Under the pieces are notes generated by a model. It saw nothing but the letters and a program-made list of their open reading frames with translations, was not told where the DNA came from and searched no databases. Source: JAATFS01 sp037145635 (GTDB lineage: Bacteria; Pseudomonadota; Gammaproteobacteria; Xanthomonadales; Xanthomonadaceae). From it: a DNA stretch of 64,000 nt. Where the stretch lies: the NCBI GenBank assembly GCA_037145635.1, contig JBBCXB010000006.1, forward strand, positions 124,001 through 188,000, written 5' to 3'. Below, piece after piece: positions 1 through 9,149 of the stretch. Position 1 is the first letter of the stretch; every line of letters begins with the position of its first letter. The translations under genes and the position numbers were made by a program.

Positions 1-627
1 TCAAGACGATTGCACACCGCCGGCGCCGACGGCGCGTTGATCGCGATCAATCGATCGCTGCGCCGCGTCCGCGGCGCGCGGCGCGACCGGCCGCGCCGGG
101 TTGCCGACCACGGTGGCCCCGGCCGCCACGTCGCGGGTGACCACGCTGCCCGCGCCGACCACCGCGTCGTCGCCGATGCTCACGCCCGGCAGCACGATGG
201 CGCCGCCACCGATCCAGACGTTGCGCCCGATCCGCACCGGCCGCCCGAACTCCAGGCCGGCGGCGCGCTGGGCGGCGTCGCGCGGGTGGTCGGCAGCGTA
301 GATCTGGACCGCCGGGCCGATCTGGGTGCCGGCGCCGATGCTGACCTCCGCCACGTCGAGGATGACGCACCCGAAGTTGAGGAACACTCCCTCGCCGAGC
401 CGGATGTGGGCCCCGTAGTCGCAATGGAACGGCGGCCGCACCACCGCGCCAGCGCCGACCTCGCCGAGCTGTTCGGCCAGCAACGCGTGGCGACGCGCCG
501 GCGGCTCGGCCAGCGCGGCGTTGTAGCGGACCATCCAGGCCTTGGCCGCGGCCTGCTCGGCCTGCAGCTGCGCATCGCCCGGCAGGTAGGGCTCGCCGGC
601 CAGCATCTTTTCCTTCTCCGTCCGCAT
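1..627 (-). CDS. Sugar O-acetyltransferase, maltose/NodL type (left-handed beta-helix)
   Basis: A 208-residue protein of the hexapeptide-repeat acetyltransferase family, which transfers acetyl from acetyl-CoA to a sugar hydroxyl in the cytoplasm. The N-terminal stretch (EKMLAGEPYLPGD, about 6-18) is the Mac domain typical of maltose/galactoside acetyltransferases. Residues 60-180 are stacked hexapeptide turns (IGAGTQIGP, IGRNVWIGGGAIVLPG, IGDDAVVGAGSVV) ending in VGNPAR. The expected catalytic histidine is His114 in YAADHP. The usual length is about 185; the extra C-terminal 25 residues after GNPARPV are low-complexity. The gene ends exactly at the window edge with TGA. The sugar acceptor cannot be told from sequence. 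Confidence 0.9.
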   Translation of the reverse strand: MRTEKEKMLAGEPYLPGDAQLQAEQAAAKAWMVRYNAALAEPPARRHALLAEQLGEVGAGAVVRPPFHCDYGAHIRLGEGVFLNFGCVILDVAEVSIGAGTQIGPAVQIYAADHPRDAAQRAAGLEFGRPVRIGRNVWIGGGAIVLPGVSIGDDAVVGAGSVVTRDVAAGATVVGNPARPVAPRAADAAQRSIDRDQRAVGAGGVQSS

Positions 628-715
628 CGCGCGCGTTCACTCCGGGGTCTCCAGGCGACAGCGTGCCATGCCGGGCGGCGCGGGCGCATCGGGCGATGCA
701 CCAATGCCGGACCCG

Positions 716-2902
716 CTACACCACCGTCAGGTTGGCGTAGGCCATCACCAGCCACTTGGCGCCGACCTCGTCGAACTGCACCTGCACGCGCGCGTGCGCG
801 CCGCTGCCCTCGTAGTCGGTGACGACGCCGCCGCCGAACTTGGGATGGCTGACGTTGGCGCCGAGCTTGACCGGCGGCGCCTCGATCGCGGCGTGGCCGT
901 AGCCGCGCGCGGCGCCGAGCGAGGCCGGGCGCGAGACCTGCACCTTCGGCCGCACCTCGTGCAGCAGGTCGCGCGGGATCTCGCGCAGGAAGCGCGAGGG
1001 CACGTTGTAGTTGTCCTGGCCGTGGATGCGGCGCGACTCGGCGTAGCTGAGCACCAGCTTGTGGCGGGCGCGGGTGATACCGACGTAGGCCAGCCGGCGC
1101 TCCTCCTCCAGCCGCCCGGTCTCCTCCAGCGAACGTGCGCTGGGGAACAGCCCGTCCTCCAGCCCGGCCAGGAACACCAGCGGAAATTCCAGGCCCTTGG
1201 CCGAGTGCAGCGTCATCAGCTGCACGCCGTCCTCGCCGGCCTGGGCCTGGCCCTCGCCGGCCTCCAGCGAGGCGTAGGCCAGGAACGCCACCAGCTCGCT
1301 CATGCCCTGGCCCTCCTCGTCGTCCTCGGGGCGGGTGAAGCGCGACGCCACCGACACAAGTTCGTCGAGGTTCTCGGTGCGCGATTCCGAATCCAGGCCG
1401 CCGCGGCTCTCCTTGGACCAGTGTTCACGCAGGCCCGAGCGCATCAGCACGTGGTCTATGCGCTCCTTCAGCTCCATCTCGCCGGTCTCGGCCGAGAGCT
1501 GGTTCACCAGCGACAGGAACCCGGCCAGGGCATTGCGCGCGCGCGCGGCCAGCTCGCTGCCCTGGGTCGCCAGCATCGAGGCTTCCCAGAGCGACAGCGA
1601 CTGCGCCCGCGCCAGGCGCCGGACCTCGTCCAGGGTGCGGTCGCCGATGCCGCGGGTGGGCGTGTTGACCGCGCGCTCGAACGCGGCGTCGTCGCTGCGG
1701 TTGGTGAGCATGCGCAGGTAGGCCAGTGCGTCCTTGATCTCGGCACGCTCGAAGAAGCGCATGCCGCCGTAGACCCGGTACGGGACCTGCTCGGCGATCA
1801 GCGCCTCTTCCAGCGCGCGCGACTGCGCGTTGCTGCGGTAGAGCGTGGCGACCTCGCCGTAGCTGCCGCCGTCGCGCACCCACTGGCGCGCGCGCTCGAC
1901 GATGTAGCGCGCCTCGTCGACCTCGTTGTAGGCCGCGTACAGGTCGATCGGGTCGCCATCGCCGGAGTCGGTCCACAGCTGCTTGCCGATGCGGTCGGGG
2001 TTGTGCGCGATCACCGCGTTGGCGGCGCCGAGGATGTTGGCGCTGGAGCGGTAGTTCTGCTCCAGGCGGATGGTCTGCGCGCCCGGGAAGTCCTTGAGGA
2101 AGCGCTGCACGTTCTCGACCTTGGCGCCGCGCCAGCCGTAGATGGCCTGGTCGTCGTCGCCGACCACGAACACGCGGCCGGTCTCGCCAGCGAGCACGCG
2201 CACGAAGGCGTACTGGATGGCGTTGGTGTCCTGGAACTCGTCGACCAGGATCTCGCCGAAGCGCGCGCGGTAGTGCGCCAGCAGCGCCGGGGTGTCGCGC
2301 AGCAGCTCGTGCGCGCGCAGCAGCAGCTCGGCGAAGTCCAGCAGGCCGGCGCGGTCGCAACGCTCCTGGTAGGCGGCATAGACCTCGCGCCGGACCTCGG
2401 TGTAGTCGTCGTTGGGCTCGGGCTGGATGTGCTGCGGCCGGCGGCCCTCGTCCTTCTGCTCGTTGATCCACCAGGCCAGCTGCTTGGGCGGGTACTTGCC
2501 CTCGTCCAGTTCCAGCGACTGCACCACGCGCTTGACCAGCCGCAGCTGGTCGTCGCTGTCCATGACCTGGAAGCCCTCCGGCAGCCGCGCGTCCTGCCAG
2601 TGCAGGCGCAGCAGGCGGTGGGCCAGGCCGTGGAAGGTGCCGATCCACATGCCGCGGCTGCCGTTGCGCAGCTGCAGGTCGGTGCGGTGGCGCATCTCGC
2701 CGGCGGCCTTGTTGGTGAAGGTCACCGCGAAGATGGCATGCGGCGGCACGCCCTGGACCTCGTTGAGCCAGGCGATGCGATGGATCAGCACGCGGGTCTT
2801 GCCGGAGCCGGCGCCGGCGAGCACGAGGTAGTGCCCCGGCGGCGCGGAAACGGCCTCGCGCTGGGCGGGGTTCAGGTGATCGAGCAAATGAGAGACATCC
2901 AC
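716..2902 (-). CDS. uvrD: DNA helicase II (UvrD)
   Basis: A 728-residue superfamily 1A 3'-5' helicase acting in nucleotide excision and mismatch repair. Walker A (AGAGSGKT) lies at about 29-36, the DExx box is LVDEFQDTN, motif III is GDDDQAIYGWRGA, and the C-terminal motif VI is YVGITRARHKL. The C-terminal tail, with a FGGGVVTDYEGSG stretch, is the UvrD-type Tudor-like region. The length matches E. coli UvrD (720). It stands alone, with 90 bases to the gene on its left. The start MDVSHLLDHLNPAQREAV is the usual UvrD beginning. A Rep helicase is the alternative, but the tail and length favour UvrD. Confidence 0.95.
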   Translation of the reverse strand: MDVSHLLDHLNPAQREAVSAPPGHYLVLAGAGSGKTRVLIHRIAWLNEVQGVPPHAIFAVTFTNKAAGEMRHRTDLQLRNGSRGMWIGTFHGLAHRLLRLHWQDARLPEGFQVMDSDDQLRLVKRVVQSLELDEGKYPPKQLAWWINEQKDEGRRPQHIQPEPNDDYTEVRREVYAAYQERCDRAGLLDFAELLLRAHELLRDTPALLAHYRARFGEILVDEFQDTNAIQYAFVRVLAGETGRVFVVGDDDQAIYGWRGAKVENVQRFLKDFPGAQTIRLEQNYRSSANILGAANAVIAHNPDRIGKQLWTDSGDGDPIDLYAAYNEVDEARYIVERARQWVRDGGSYGEVATLYRSNAQSRALEEALIAEQVPYRVYGGMRFFERAEIKDALAYLRMLTNRSDDAAFERAVNTPTRGIGDRTLDEVRRLARAQSLSLWEASMLATQGSELAARARNALAGFLSLVNQLSAETGEMELKERIDHVLMRSGLREHWSKESRGGLDSESRTENLDELVSVASRFTRPEDDEEGQGMSELVAFLAYASLEAGEGQAQAGEDGVQLMTLHSAKGLEFPLVFLAGLEDGLFPSARSLEETGRLEEERRLAYVGITRARHKLVLSYAESRRIHGQDNYNVPSRFLREIPRDLLHEVRPKVQVSRPASLGAARGYGHAAIEAPPVKLGANVSHPKFGGGVVTDYEGSGAHARVQVQFDEVGAKWLVMAYANLTVV

Positions 2903-3071
2903 CCGGGCATTTTACCGGTTGTGGCGTCGCCTGGGCTGAGATTGCGGCAACGGCGGCGCCGGCGGGCAGCCACCCGCGGTGCCCGGCCCGGCAGGCCACC
3001 GGCGACGGCGTCGGCCGGCGGCCATCCCCGGGATATCGACCAGCCGCGCCAGGCGGTCCGCGCGGCGCTCC

Positions 3072-4466
3072 TCAGGCCGGCAGCGACCCCGCCAGCAGCG
3101 CCTGCGCGGCCTGCTGCGCCTGGCCGCGCAGCTCCGGCACCGCCAGGCTCTCCCACAGCCGGCCGATGCGCAGGCTGCCGATCACGCGGATGCGCGGGTC
3201 GGCATGGTCCTCGGCGTCGAGCAGGCTGCCGTCGGCGGCGGTGTCCACGCCGATGCCGTGCGGGCCCGGCACCGCGTGGCCGCGCCCCAGCAGCTGCTGC
3301 AGCAGCGGGTTGCGCATGCTCTGCACGCGCATCTCCACGCCGGTGGCGTTGACCAGCTGCTGGGCGTCCACCTGCAGGGTGCGGCCCTGCGCGGTGCGCG
3401 CGCTGACCTGCACGCAGGCGCCGACCGGGAACGCGGTGTCCAGCCGCGCGCGGTGCACGCGCAGCTGGCCGCTGGCGCGCAGCGCCTGCAGCTGGGCGTG
3501 CACGCCGGCGGCGATGCGGTGCCGGTGCACGTCCCAGTAGCGCGCGACGTGGCGCAGGAAGCGGCGCTGGTCGTCCGGCGACAGCGACTGCCACAGCGCC
3601 TGTCCCAGCGGACGGATGCGCTCCATCACGCCCTGCCACGGCAGGCCGCGCCGCATCGCCTCGCGCGCGTGGCGGCGCAGCTGGCGCACGCGCTGGCGCA
3701 ACGGCAGCGCCAGCAGCGGCGCCGGATCGAAGTCCGCCGCGGGGCCGGCGGCGTGCGGCAGCGGCATCAGGCCGTGCCGCGAGATGACATGGATCGGGCC
3801 GCGATGGGCATTGGCGCACAGCGAGACCACGCTATCGGCCATGCTCAGACCGGTACCGACGATGCAGACCGAGGTTTCCGGGGGCAGCGCGGCGACCGCT
3901 TCGGTGTCCCACGCCTCGATGCGATGCGCACGAGCCAGGCCGCTGGCGCCGCGCACCGGCAGTGGCCGCAGCGCGTTGCCGACCGCCAGCGCCAGCGCGC
4001 GGGCCCGGATGCGCGTGCCGGAGGCGAGCTGCAGCAGCAGCGCGTCGTCGTGCTTGTCGAGCGTCTCCGCCCGGTCCTGCAGGACCTCCAGCCGCGCCGG
4101 GCTGGCGGCCTGCGCCTGGGCCAGGCGCTCGCGCAGGTAGGCGCCGTAGTGCAGGCGCGCGACGAAGGCCTGCGGCAACGCGTCGTCGGCGAGCTGCGGA
4201 CAGCATCGCCGCTCGCGCAGGTAGTCGACGAAATCGTCCGGCGCCTCGACGAAGGCGCTCATGCCGCCGGCCGGCACGTTGAGCAGGTGCTCGGGGCGGC
4301 GCGTGGAATAGGCCACGCCCTGGGCGAGCAGGGACTGCGGCTCGACCAACACGATCCGCAGCATCGCCACCGCCTGGCGCAGCAGCTGCAGTGCCGCCAG
4401 CACGCCGGCGGCACCGCCGCCGACGATGGCGATGTCGTATTCGCAGGGCTGGAGCAATTCGTTCAT
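3072..4466 (-). CDS. FAD/NAD(P)-binding oxidoreductase (NAD_binding_9 type)
   Basis: A 464-residue flavoprotein of unknown substrate. The N-terminal Rossmann motif DIAIVGGGAAGVLAA binds FAD, and a second dinucleotide motif, CIVGTGLSMADSVVSL, sits mid-protein. Family members are poorly characterised and often called FAD/NAD(P)-binding or YdhS-like proteins. The reading frame is open 20 codons upstream, but MNELLQPCEYD is chosen because it starts just before the Rossmann strand. A TACAAT box seven bases upstream of this ATG (4474-4479) would give a leaderless or very short-leader transcript, though no good -35 box is visible. It stands 81 bases upstream of cardiolipin synthase on the same strand. 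Confidence 0.8.
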   Translation of the reverse strand: MNELLQPCEYDIAIVGGGAAGVLAALQLLRQAVAMLRIVLVEPQSLLAQGVAYSTRRPEHLLNVPAGGMSAFVEAPDDFVDYLRERRCCPQLADDALPQAFVARLHYGAYLRERLAQAQAASPARLEVLQDRAETLDKHDDALLLQLASGTRIRARALALAVGNALRPLPVRGASGLARAHRIEAWDTEAVAALPPETSVCIVGTGLSMADSVVSLCANAHRGPIHVISRHGLMPLPHAAGPAADFDPAPLLALPLRQRVRQLRRHAREAMRRGLPWQGVMERIRPLGQALWQSLSPDDQRRFLRHVARYWDVHRHRIAAGVHAQLQALRASGQLRVHRARLDTAFPVGACVQVSARTAQGRTLQVDAQQLVNATGVEMRVQSMRNPLLQQLLGRGHAVPGPHGIGVDTAADGSLLDAEDHADPRIRVIGSLRIGRLWESLAVPELRGQAQQAAQALLAGSLPA

Positions 4467-4547
4467 GCGCTGGATTGTAGTGGATGCCCCCTGCGCGACC
4501 ATGGCCGTCTCAGAACCATCGCTCATATGGCGATGGCCGGCGCCGGC

Positions 4548-5966
4548 CTACATCAGCGCGTCGGCCAGCCGTGCGATGCCCTCGCGGCTGCGCCGCCAGG
4601 TGGGCCGGCTGCGCCATTCCTCCAGCGTCAGCGAGCGGGCCTGCGCCAGGTAGCCCTGCTCGATCGCGCGCAGCTGCCGCACCACGTCGCGGTCGTAGCA
4701 CAGCATGCCGATCTCGGCGTTGAGCGCGAACGAGCGGATGTCCAGGTTGATCGAGCCGACCAGGGCGATGTCGTCGTCCACGCTCAGGTGCTTGGCGTGC
4801 AGGAAGTTGGGCCGGTACAGCGCGATCTTGACGCCGCAGCGCAGCAACTCGTCGTAGTAGGCCTCCTGCGCCCAGGCGGTGAGGCGCTGGTTGTTGCTCT
4901 CGGACAGGATCAGCTGCACGTCCACGCCGGAGACGCCGGCGATGCACAGTGCGCTGAGCGTGGCCTCGTCCGGCACGAAATACGGCGTCACCAGCACCAC
5001 CCGGCGGCGCGCCAGGTGGATCACCGCGTTGACCGCGTCGCGCGCGTTCTCGAACGGATAGGCCGGGCCGCTGGGCAGCAGCTGGGTGGCGACGTTGGCC
5101 GCGCAGGCCGGGGCGTCCGGCCAGACCTGCAGGCGCTGCCCGGTCTCGACGAACCAGTCGCTGGCGAACACCGCCTCCAGGTGGTTGACCACCGGCCCGC
5201 GCACGCGCGCCACCAGCTCGCGGTTGGGAAAGCCGTGGACGAACAGCGGCGCGGCCAGGTTCTGCGAGCCGACGTAGCCGACCCGGTTGTCCACCACCGC
5301 GACCTTGCGGTGGTTGCGCAGGTCCATGCGCCCGCTGCGCCGCCAGCGCAGCCCGCCCGGCAGCATCGCCTGCACGTCCACGCCCGCGGCGACCAGGCGC
5401 CGGCGGTAGCGGCGCAGGCCACGCTTGGCGCCGACCGCGTCCAGCAGCAGCCGGCACTGCACGCCGCGCGCGGCGGCGCGCTCCAGCGCCGCGACGATCA
5501 TCTCGCCGACGGCGTCGTCGAACATCAGGTAGTACAGCAGGTGCACGCGCTCGCGCGCGTCGTCGATGTCGGCGACCAGCTGCTGCAGCGACTGCGCGTA
5601 GTCGTCGAGCAGCTCCACGGCGTTGCCGTGGGTGGGCATGAAGTCGCCCTGGCGCTCCACCAGCGGCACCACCTCGGCGACGCTGGTGTCCACGGCCGGG
5701 GTCCAGCGCAGCGCCGCCAGCGGCACCTGCTGCTCGCGGATCACCTGCGAGGCCTGCTCCTGGCGCACGATGCGCTGGCGCGACAGCCACGGGTGGCCGA
5801 ACAGCAGGTACAGCGGCAGCCCCAGCAACGGCACGAAGCCCACCAGCAGCAGCCAGCTGCGCGCCGCGCCCGGCGTGGTGCGCGCGGGGATCCACAGCAG
5901 CGCCACCAGCCGGATCACCCAGTCCAGCGCGAACAGCCAGGTACCTTGCAACCAATCGGGCAGCAT
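4548..5966 (-). CDS. cls: Cardiolipin synthase
   Basis: A 472-residue membrane-bound phospholipase D superfamily enzyme that joins two phosphatidylglycerols, or a PG and another headgroup donor, into cardiolipin. Two N-terminal membrane segments (about 8-26 and 38-60) are followed by two complete HKD motifs: HRKVAVVD with GSQN, and HAKHLSVD with GSINLD. The start MLPDWLQG places the first membrane helix correctly. The length agrees with bacterial Cls (about 480). Several Cls paralogues are common in this family of bacteria, so the exact paralogue is not assigned. Confidence 0.92.
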   Translation of the reverse strand: MLPDWLQGTWLFALDWVIRLVALLWIPARTTPGAARSWLLLVGFVPLLGLPLYLLFGHPWLSRQRIVRQEQASQVIREQQVPLAALRWTPAVDTSVAEVVPLVERQGDFMPTHGNAVELLDDYAQSLQQLVADIDDARERVHLLYYLMFDDAVGEMIVAALERAAARGVQCRLLLDAVGAKRGLRRYRRRLVAAGVDVQAMLPGGLRWRRSGRMDLRNHRKVAVVDNRVGYVGSQNLAAPLFVHGFPNRELVARVRGPVVNHLEAVFASDWFVETGQRLQVWPDAPACAANVATQLLPSGPAYPFENARDAVNAVIHLARRRVVLVTPYFVPDEATLSALCIAGVSGVDVQLILSESNNQRLTAWAQEAYYDELLRCGVKIALYRPNFLHAKHLSVDDDIALVGSINLDIRSFALNAEIGMLCYDRDVVRQLRAIEQGYLAQARSLTLEEWRSRPTWRRSREGIARLADALM

Positions 5967-6031
5967 TCGCTACTCGCTCCTTGTGTGACGACCGATTCTG
6001 CGGGAGCCGGCGGCAAACGCAACCGCCGCGC

Positions 6032-7288
6032 TCACGCCGGGCCGGGGTAGCGGAACGGCCAGGCGGCCGGGGCCGCGCTCTGGCCACGCTCGGCGCAGAC
6101 CTCGCGGAAGGTCGACAGGAAGGCGGACTGCAGCCGCGTGGGGTGCCAGTCGGCGCGGGTGGTCAGGCCGATGCGGCGGCGCACGCCGGGACCGGCCACG
6201 CCGATCTCGCACAGCAGGCCGGCGCGGCGCTCGAACAGGAACTGGTCGCGCGACATCAGGGTCAGCCAGTCGTCCTCGAGCAGCAGGCCGCGGATGACCA
6301 GCACCGAGCCGCACTCGATGCGCAGGCGCGGCGGCTCCAGCCCCTGATCGCGAAACATGCGCTCCCAGCGCGCGCGCACCGGCGCGCCGGTGGCGGCCAC
6401 CGCCCAGGGGAACTCCAGCAGGCGCGAGAAGCCGAACCCGGGCTGCGCCAGCGGATGGCCACTGCGGCCGACGATGACCGGATCGTCGTCGAACAGGCCC
6501 TCCTGGACCACGTCGCGCACCGGCAGGCGGTCGCGCAGCGCGCCGATCAACAGGTCGAGCCCGCCCTCGCGCAGGTGGCCGAGCAGTTCGGCGTACGGGC
6601 CCTCGATGACGTTGACGGTGGCGCCCGGGTGCGCCCGAGCGAAGCGGGCCAGCACCTGCGGCAGCAGGATGGCGCGGGCCAGCGGCATCACCCCGAGGGT
6701 GACGCGGCCGGCGTCCTTGGACCGCAGCGCGGTCAGTTCGTCGAGCCCGGCACCGAGTTCGGACAGCGCCAGCCGCACCAGCCGCAGCATGCGCGAGCCG
6801 GCCGGGGTGGGTTGCACGGTGCGGCCGCGGCGCGCCGTCAGCGGCACCTCGATCAGCTCGGACAGCTCGTGCACCGCGCGATAGATCGCCGGCTGCGACA
6901 CGCCCGAGCGCACCGCCGCCAGCGAATAGCTGCCGGCAGTGTCCACCGCCGCCAGGGCGCGCAGCTGGCCCAGGGTGACGCGGCGCTCGACCGCCGGGAT
7001 CGCCGGCAGCCGCTGCGAGCGCCGCGCCAGCTGCACCCCGCGCGAGACGTAGGCCAGCGCGCGCTCGATGCGCGGCACCAGCAGCTGCGCCGCCTCGGTG
7101 GCGACCATGCCGCCGGGCTGGCGCTGGAACAGTGCGAGCCCGAACTGGCGCTCCAGCCGTGCGATGGCCTGGGTGAGCGCCGGCTGCGACAGGTTCACCT
7201 GCGGCGCCGCGGCGCTGATGCCGCCGGCGCGGGCCACCGCGGCCAGCGCATGCAGGTGCCTGAGATTCAGTTCCAGTTTCGGTTCCAC
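6032..7288 (-). CDS. LysR-type regulator with tandem HTH domains, likely controlling the ligK-ligI cluster
   Basis: A 418-residue LysR-family transcription factor, about 110 residues longer than usual (about 300). It shows two LysR helix-turn-helix domains in a row. The first is at about 5-65 (LRHLHALAAVARAGG ... LSQPALTQAIARLERQFG); the second is at about 100-160 (LGQLRALAAVDTAGSY ... VSQPAIYRAVHELSELI, ending PTPAGSRML). A single LysR substrate-binding domain follows (GRVTLGVMPLARAILLPQVL onward). The GTG at 7288 (MEPKLELNLRHL) is chosen because it begins at the first HTH. It is divergent from ligK with 101 bases between, the classic LysR arrangement, so it probably senses a pathway intermediate. 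Confidence 0.88.
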   Translation of the reverse strand: MEPKLELNLRHLHALAAVARAGGISAAAPQVNLSQPALTQAIARLERQFGLALFQRQPGGMVATEAAQLLVPRIERALAYVSRGVQLARRSQRLPAIPAVERRVTLGQLRALAAVDTAGSYSLAAVRSGVSQPAIYRAVHELSELIEVPLTARRGRTVQPTPAGSRMLRLVRLALSELGAGLDELTALRSKDAGRVTLGVMPLARAILLPQVLARFARAHPGATVNVIEGPYAELLGHLREGGLDLLIGALRDRLPVRDVVQEGLFDDDPVIVGRSGHPLAQPGFGFSRLLEFPWAVAATGAPVRARWERMFRDQGLEPPRLRIECGSVLVIRGLLLEDDWLTLMSRDQFLFERRAGLLCEIGVAGPGVRRRIGLTTRADWHPTRLQSAFLSTFREVCAERGQSAAPAAWPFRYPGPA

Positions 7289-7389
7289 GACCAAACTATA
7301 ACCAAACCCAATGGCTGTGTCGCAAAACGATCTTGAGGTCTTCCGCGCCCGGCGCACAGACTCGCCCATCCCTAACGGAGGATGGATGG

Positions 7390-8061
7390 ATGTCCCGCGT
7401 AGTCACCCGGATCGAACGCGCCGCCCCGGCGCTGGTGGACGGCCTGGCCCAGGCCGGCGTCGCCACCGTGCACGAGGCCCAGGGCCGCAGCGGCCTGCTG
7501 CACTCCCGCCTGCGCCCCATCTACGCCGGCGCCCGCATCGCCGGCAGCGCGGTCACCGTGTCGGTACCGCCCGGCGACAACTGGATGATGCACGTGGCGA
7601 TCGAACAGCTGCGCGCCGGCGACGTGCTGGTGGTGGCACCGACCAGCGAGTGCTGCGACGGCTACTTCGGCGACCTGCTGGCCACCTCGGCGCAGGCCCG
7701 CGGCTGCCGCGGCCTGATCATCGATGCCGGGGTGCGCGACGTGCGCGACCTCACCGCGATGGGGTTCCCGGTGTGGAGCCGGGCGATCTGCGCGCAGGGC
7801 ACGGTCAAGGAGACGCTGGGCTCGGTCAACGTGCCGCTGGTATGCGCCGGCGCGCTGGTGCAGCCCGGCGACATCGTGGTGGCCGACGACGACGGCGTCT
7901 GCGTGGTGCCGCGCGCCTCGGCCGCGCAGGTGCTGGCCGAAGCCCAGGCCCGCGAGGCGCGCGAGCAGGCCAAGCGCGAGCGCCTGGCCGGCGGCGAGCT
8001 CGGCCTGGACATCTACGCCATGCGCGAGCGCCTGGCCGCCAAGGGGCTGACCTATGTCTGA
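7390..8061 (+). CDS. ligK: 4-carboxy-4-hydroxy-2-oxoadipate aldolase / oxaloacetate decarboxylase
   Basis: A 223-residue RraA-fold class II aldolase that splits 4-carboxy-4-hydroxy-2-oxoadipate into pyruvate and oxaloacetate, the last step of the protocatechuate 4,5-cleavage and gallate pathways. Visible signatures are VHEAQGRSG near the N-terminus and GLIIDAGVRDVRDL, which holds the conserved Arg-Asp pair that binds substrate and divalent metal. The start ATG follows a good GGAGG box at 7377-7381. The gene overlaps the tautomerase by eight bases. Plain RraA (RNase E inhibitor) is excluded by the company of ligJ, ligI and galD and by the 223-residue length (RraA is about 160). Confidence 0.9.
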   Translation: MSRVVTRIERAAPALVDGLAQAGVATVHEAQGRSGLLHSRLRPIYAGARIAGSAVTVSVPPGDNWMMHVAIEQLRAGDVLVVAPTSECCDGYFGDLLATSAQARGCRGLIIDAGVRDVRDLTAMGFPVWSRAICAQGTVKETLGSVNVPLVCAGALVQPGDIVVADDDGVCVVPRASAAQVLAEAQAREAREQAKRERLAGGELGLDIYAMRERLAAKGLTYV

Positions 8062-9109
8062 GGGCATCCGCGCGATGTGGATGCGCGGCGGCACCTCCAA
8101 GGGCGGGTTCTTCCTGGCCGAGGACCTGCCCGCCGACCCCGCCGCGCGCGACGCCTTCCTGCTGCGCGCGTACGGCTCGCCGGACCCGCGCCAGATCGAC
8201 GGCATGGGCGGCGCCGACCCGCTGACCTCCAAGGTCGCGGTGGTATCGCGCTCCACGCGCGACGGCGCCGACGTCGACTATCTGTTCCTGCAGGTCTACG
8301 TCGACCAGGCCCTGGTCAGCGACGCGCAAAACTGCGGCAACCTGCTCGCCGGCGTCGGCCCGTTCGCGATCGAGCGCGGCCTGGTCGAGGCCGCCGACGG
8401 GCAGACCGAGGTGCGCATCTTCATGGTCAACACCGGCAAGCTCGCCGTGGCCACGGTGGCCACGCCGGCCGGCCGGGTGACCTATGCCGGCGAGGCCCGC
8501 ATCGACGGCGTGCCGGGCACCGCCGCGCCGGTGCCGCTGGCGTTCGCCGACATCGCCGGGTCCTCGTGCGGGGCGCTGCTGCCCACCGGCCGGGCGCTGG
8601 ACACGCTCGACGGCGTGCCGGCCACGCTGATCGACAATGGCATGCCGTGCGTGGTGCTGCGCGCCGCCGACCTGGGCCTCAGCGGCTACGAGGACCGCGA
8701 GACGCTGGACGCCGACACCGCGCTGAAGGCGCGGCTGGAGGCGATCCGCCTGCAGGCCGGGCCGCGGATGCGGCTGGGCGAGGTGGCGGACAAGACCGTG
8801 CCGAAGATGATGCTGGTGGCGGCGCCGCGCGACGGCGGCACGATCTGCGTGCGCTCCTTCATCCCGCACCGCTGCCACGCCTCGATCGGCGTGCTCGGCG
8901 CGGTCAGCGTGGCCACCACCTGCCTGCTGCCGGACTCGCCGGCGCATGCGCTGGCGGCCCTGCCCGGCGGCCGCACCCAGGCGCTCCAGGTCGAGCATCC
9001 CAGCGGCGCCACCGGCTGCCTGATCGAACTCGATGCGGACGGCAGCGTCGTCCGCGCCGCGGTGCTGCGCACCGCCCGAAAACTCTTCGACGGACGCCTG
9101 TTCGACTGA
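8054..9109 (+). CDS. galD: 4-oxalomesaconate tautomerase (PrpF family)
   Basis: A 351-residue PrpF/diaminopimelate-epimerase-fold isomerase. It opens with the family signature MWMRGGTSKGGFF (about 7-19) and holds QIDGMGGADPLTSKVAVV and DAQNCGNLLAGVGPFA, whose Cys lies in the usual active-site region. In this setting it interconverts keto/enol or double-bond isomers of 4-oxalomesaconate between LigI and LigJ (GalD in Pseudomonas, LigU in Sphingobium). GalD and LigU do related but not identical chemistry, and the sequence alone does not decide between them. Translation is coupled to ligK by the eight-base overlap. Confidence 0.88.
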   Translation: MSEGIRAMWMRGGTSKGGFFLAEDLPADPAARDAFLLRAYGSPDPRQIDGMGGADPLTSKVAVVSRSTRDGADVDYLFLQVYVDQALVSDAQNCGNLLAGVGPFAIERGLVEAADGQTEVRIFMVNTGKLAVATVATPAGRVTYAGEARIDGVPGTAAPVPLAFADIAGSSCGALLPTGRALDTLDGVPATLIDNGMPCVVLRAADLGLSGYEDRETLDADTALKARLEAIRLQAGPRMRLGEVADKTVPKMMLVAAPRDGGTICVRSFIPHRCHASIGVLGAVSVATTCLLPDSPAHALAALPGGRTQALQVEHPSGATGCLIELDADGSVVRAAVLRTARKLFDGRLFD

Positions 9110-9149
9110 ACCGGCGCCGCCTACACCATCATTACCTGGGAGGGTAGCT

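Noticed and set aside
668..3352. An 894-codon plus-strand open frame over uvrD
   Set aside because: Antisense shadow of a certain UvrD gene; composition is the high-GC reverse-frame pattern (Ala, Gln, His, Val rich) with no domain.
2979..6050. A 1023-codon plus-strand frame across the oxidoreductase and cardiolipin synthase
   Set aside because: Opposite-strand shadow of two well-supported genes.
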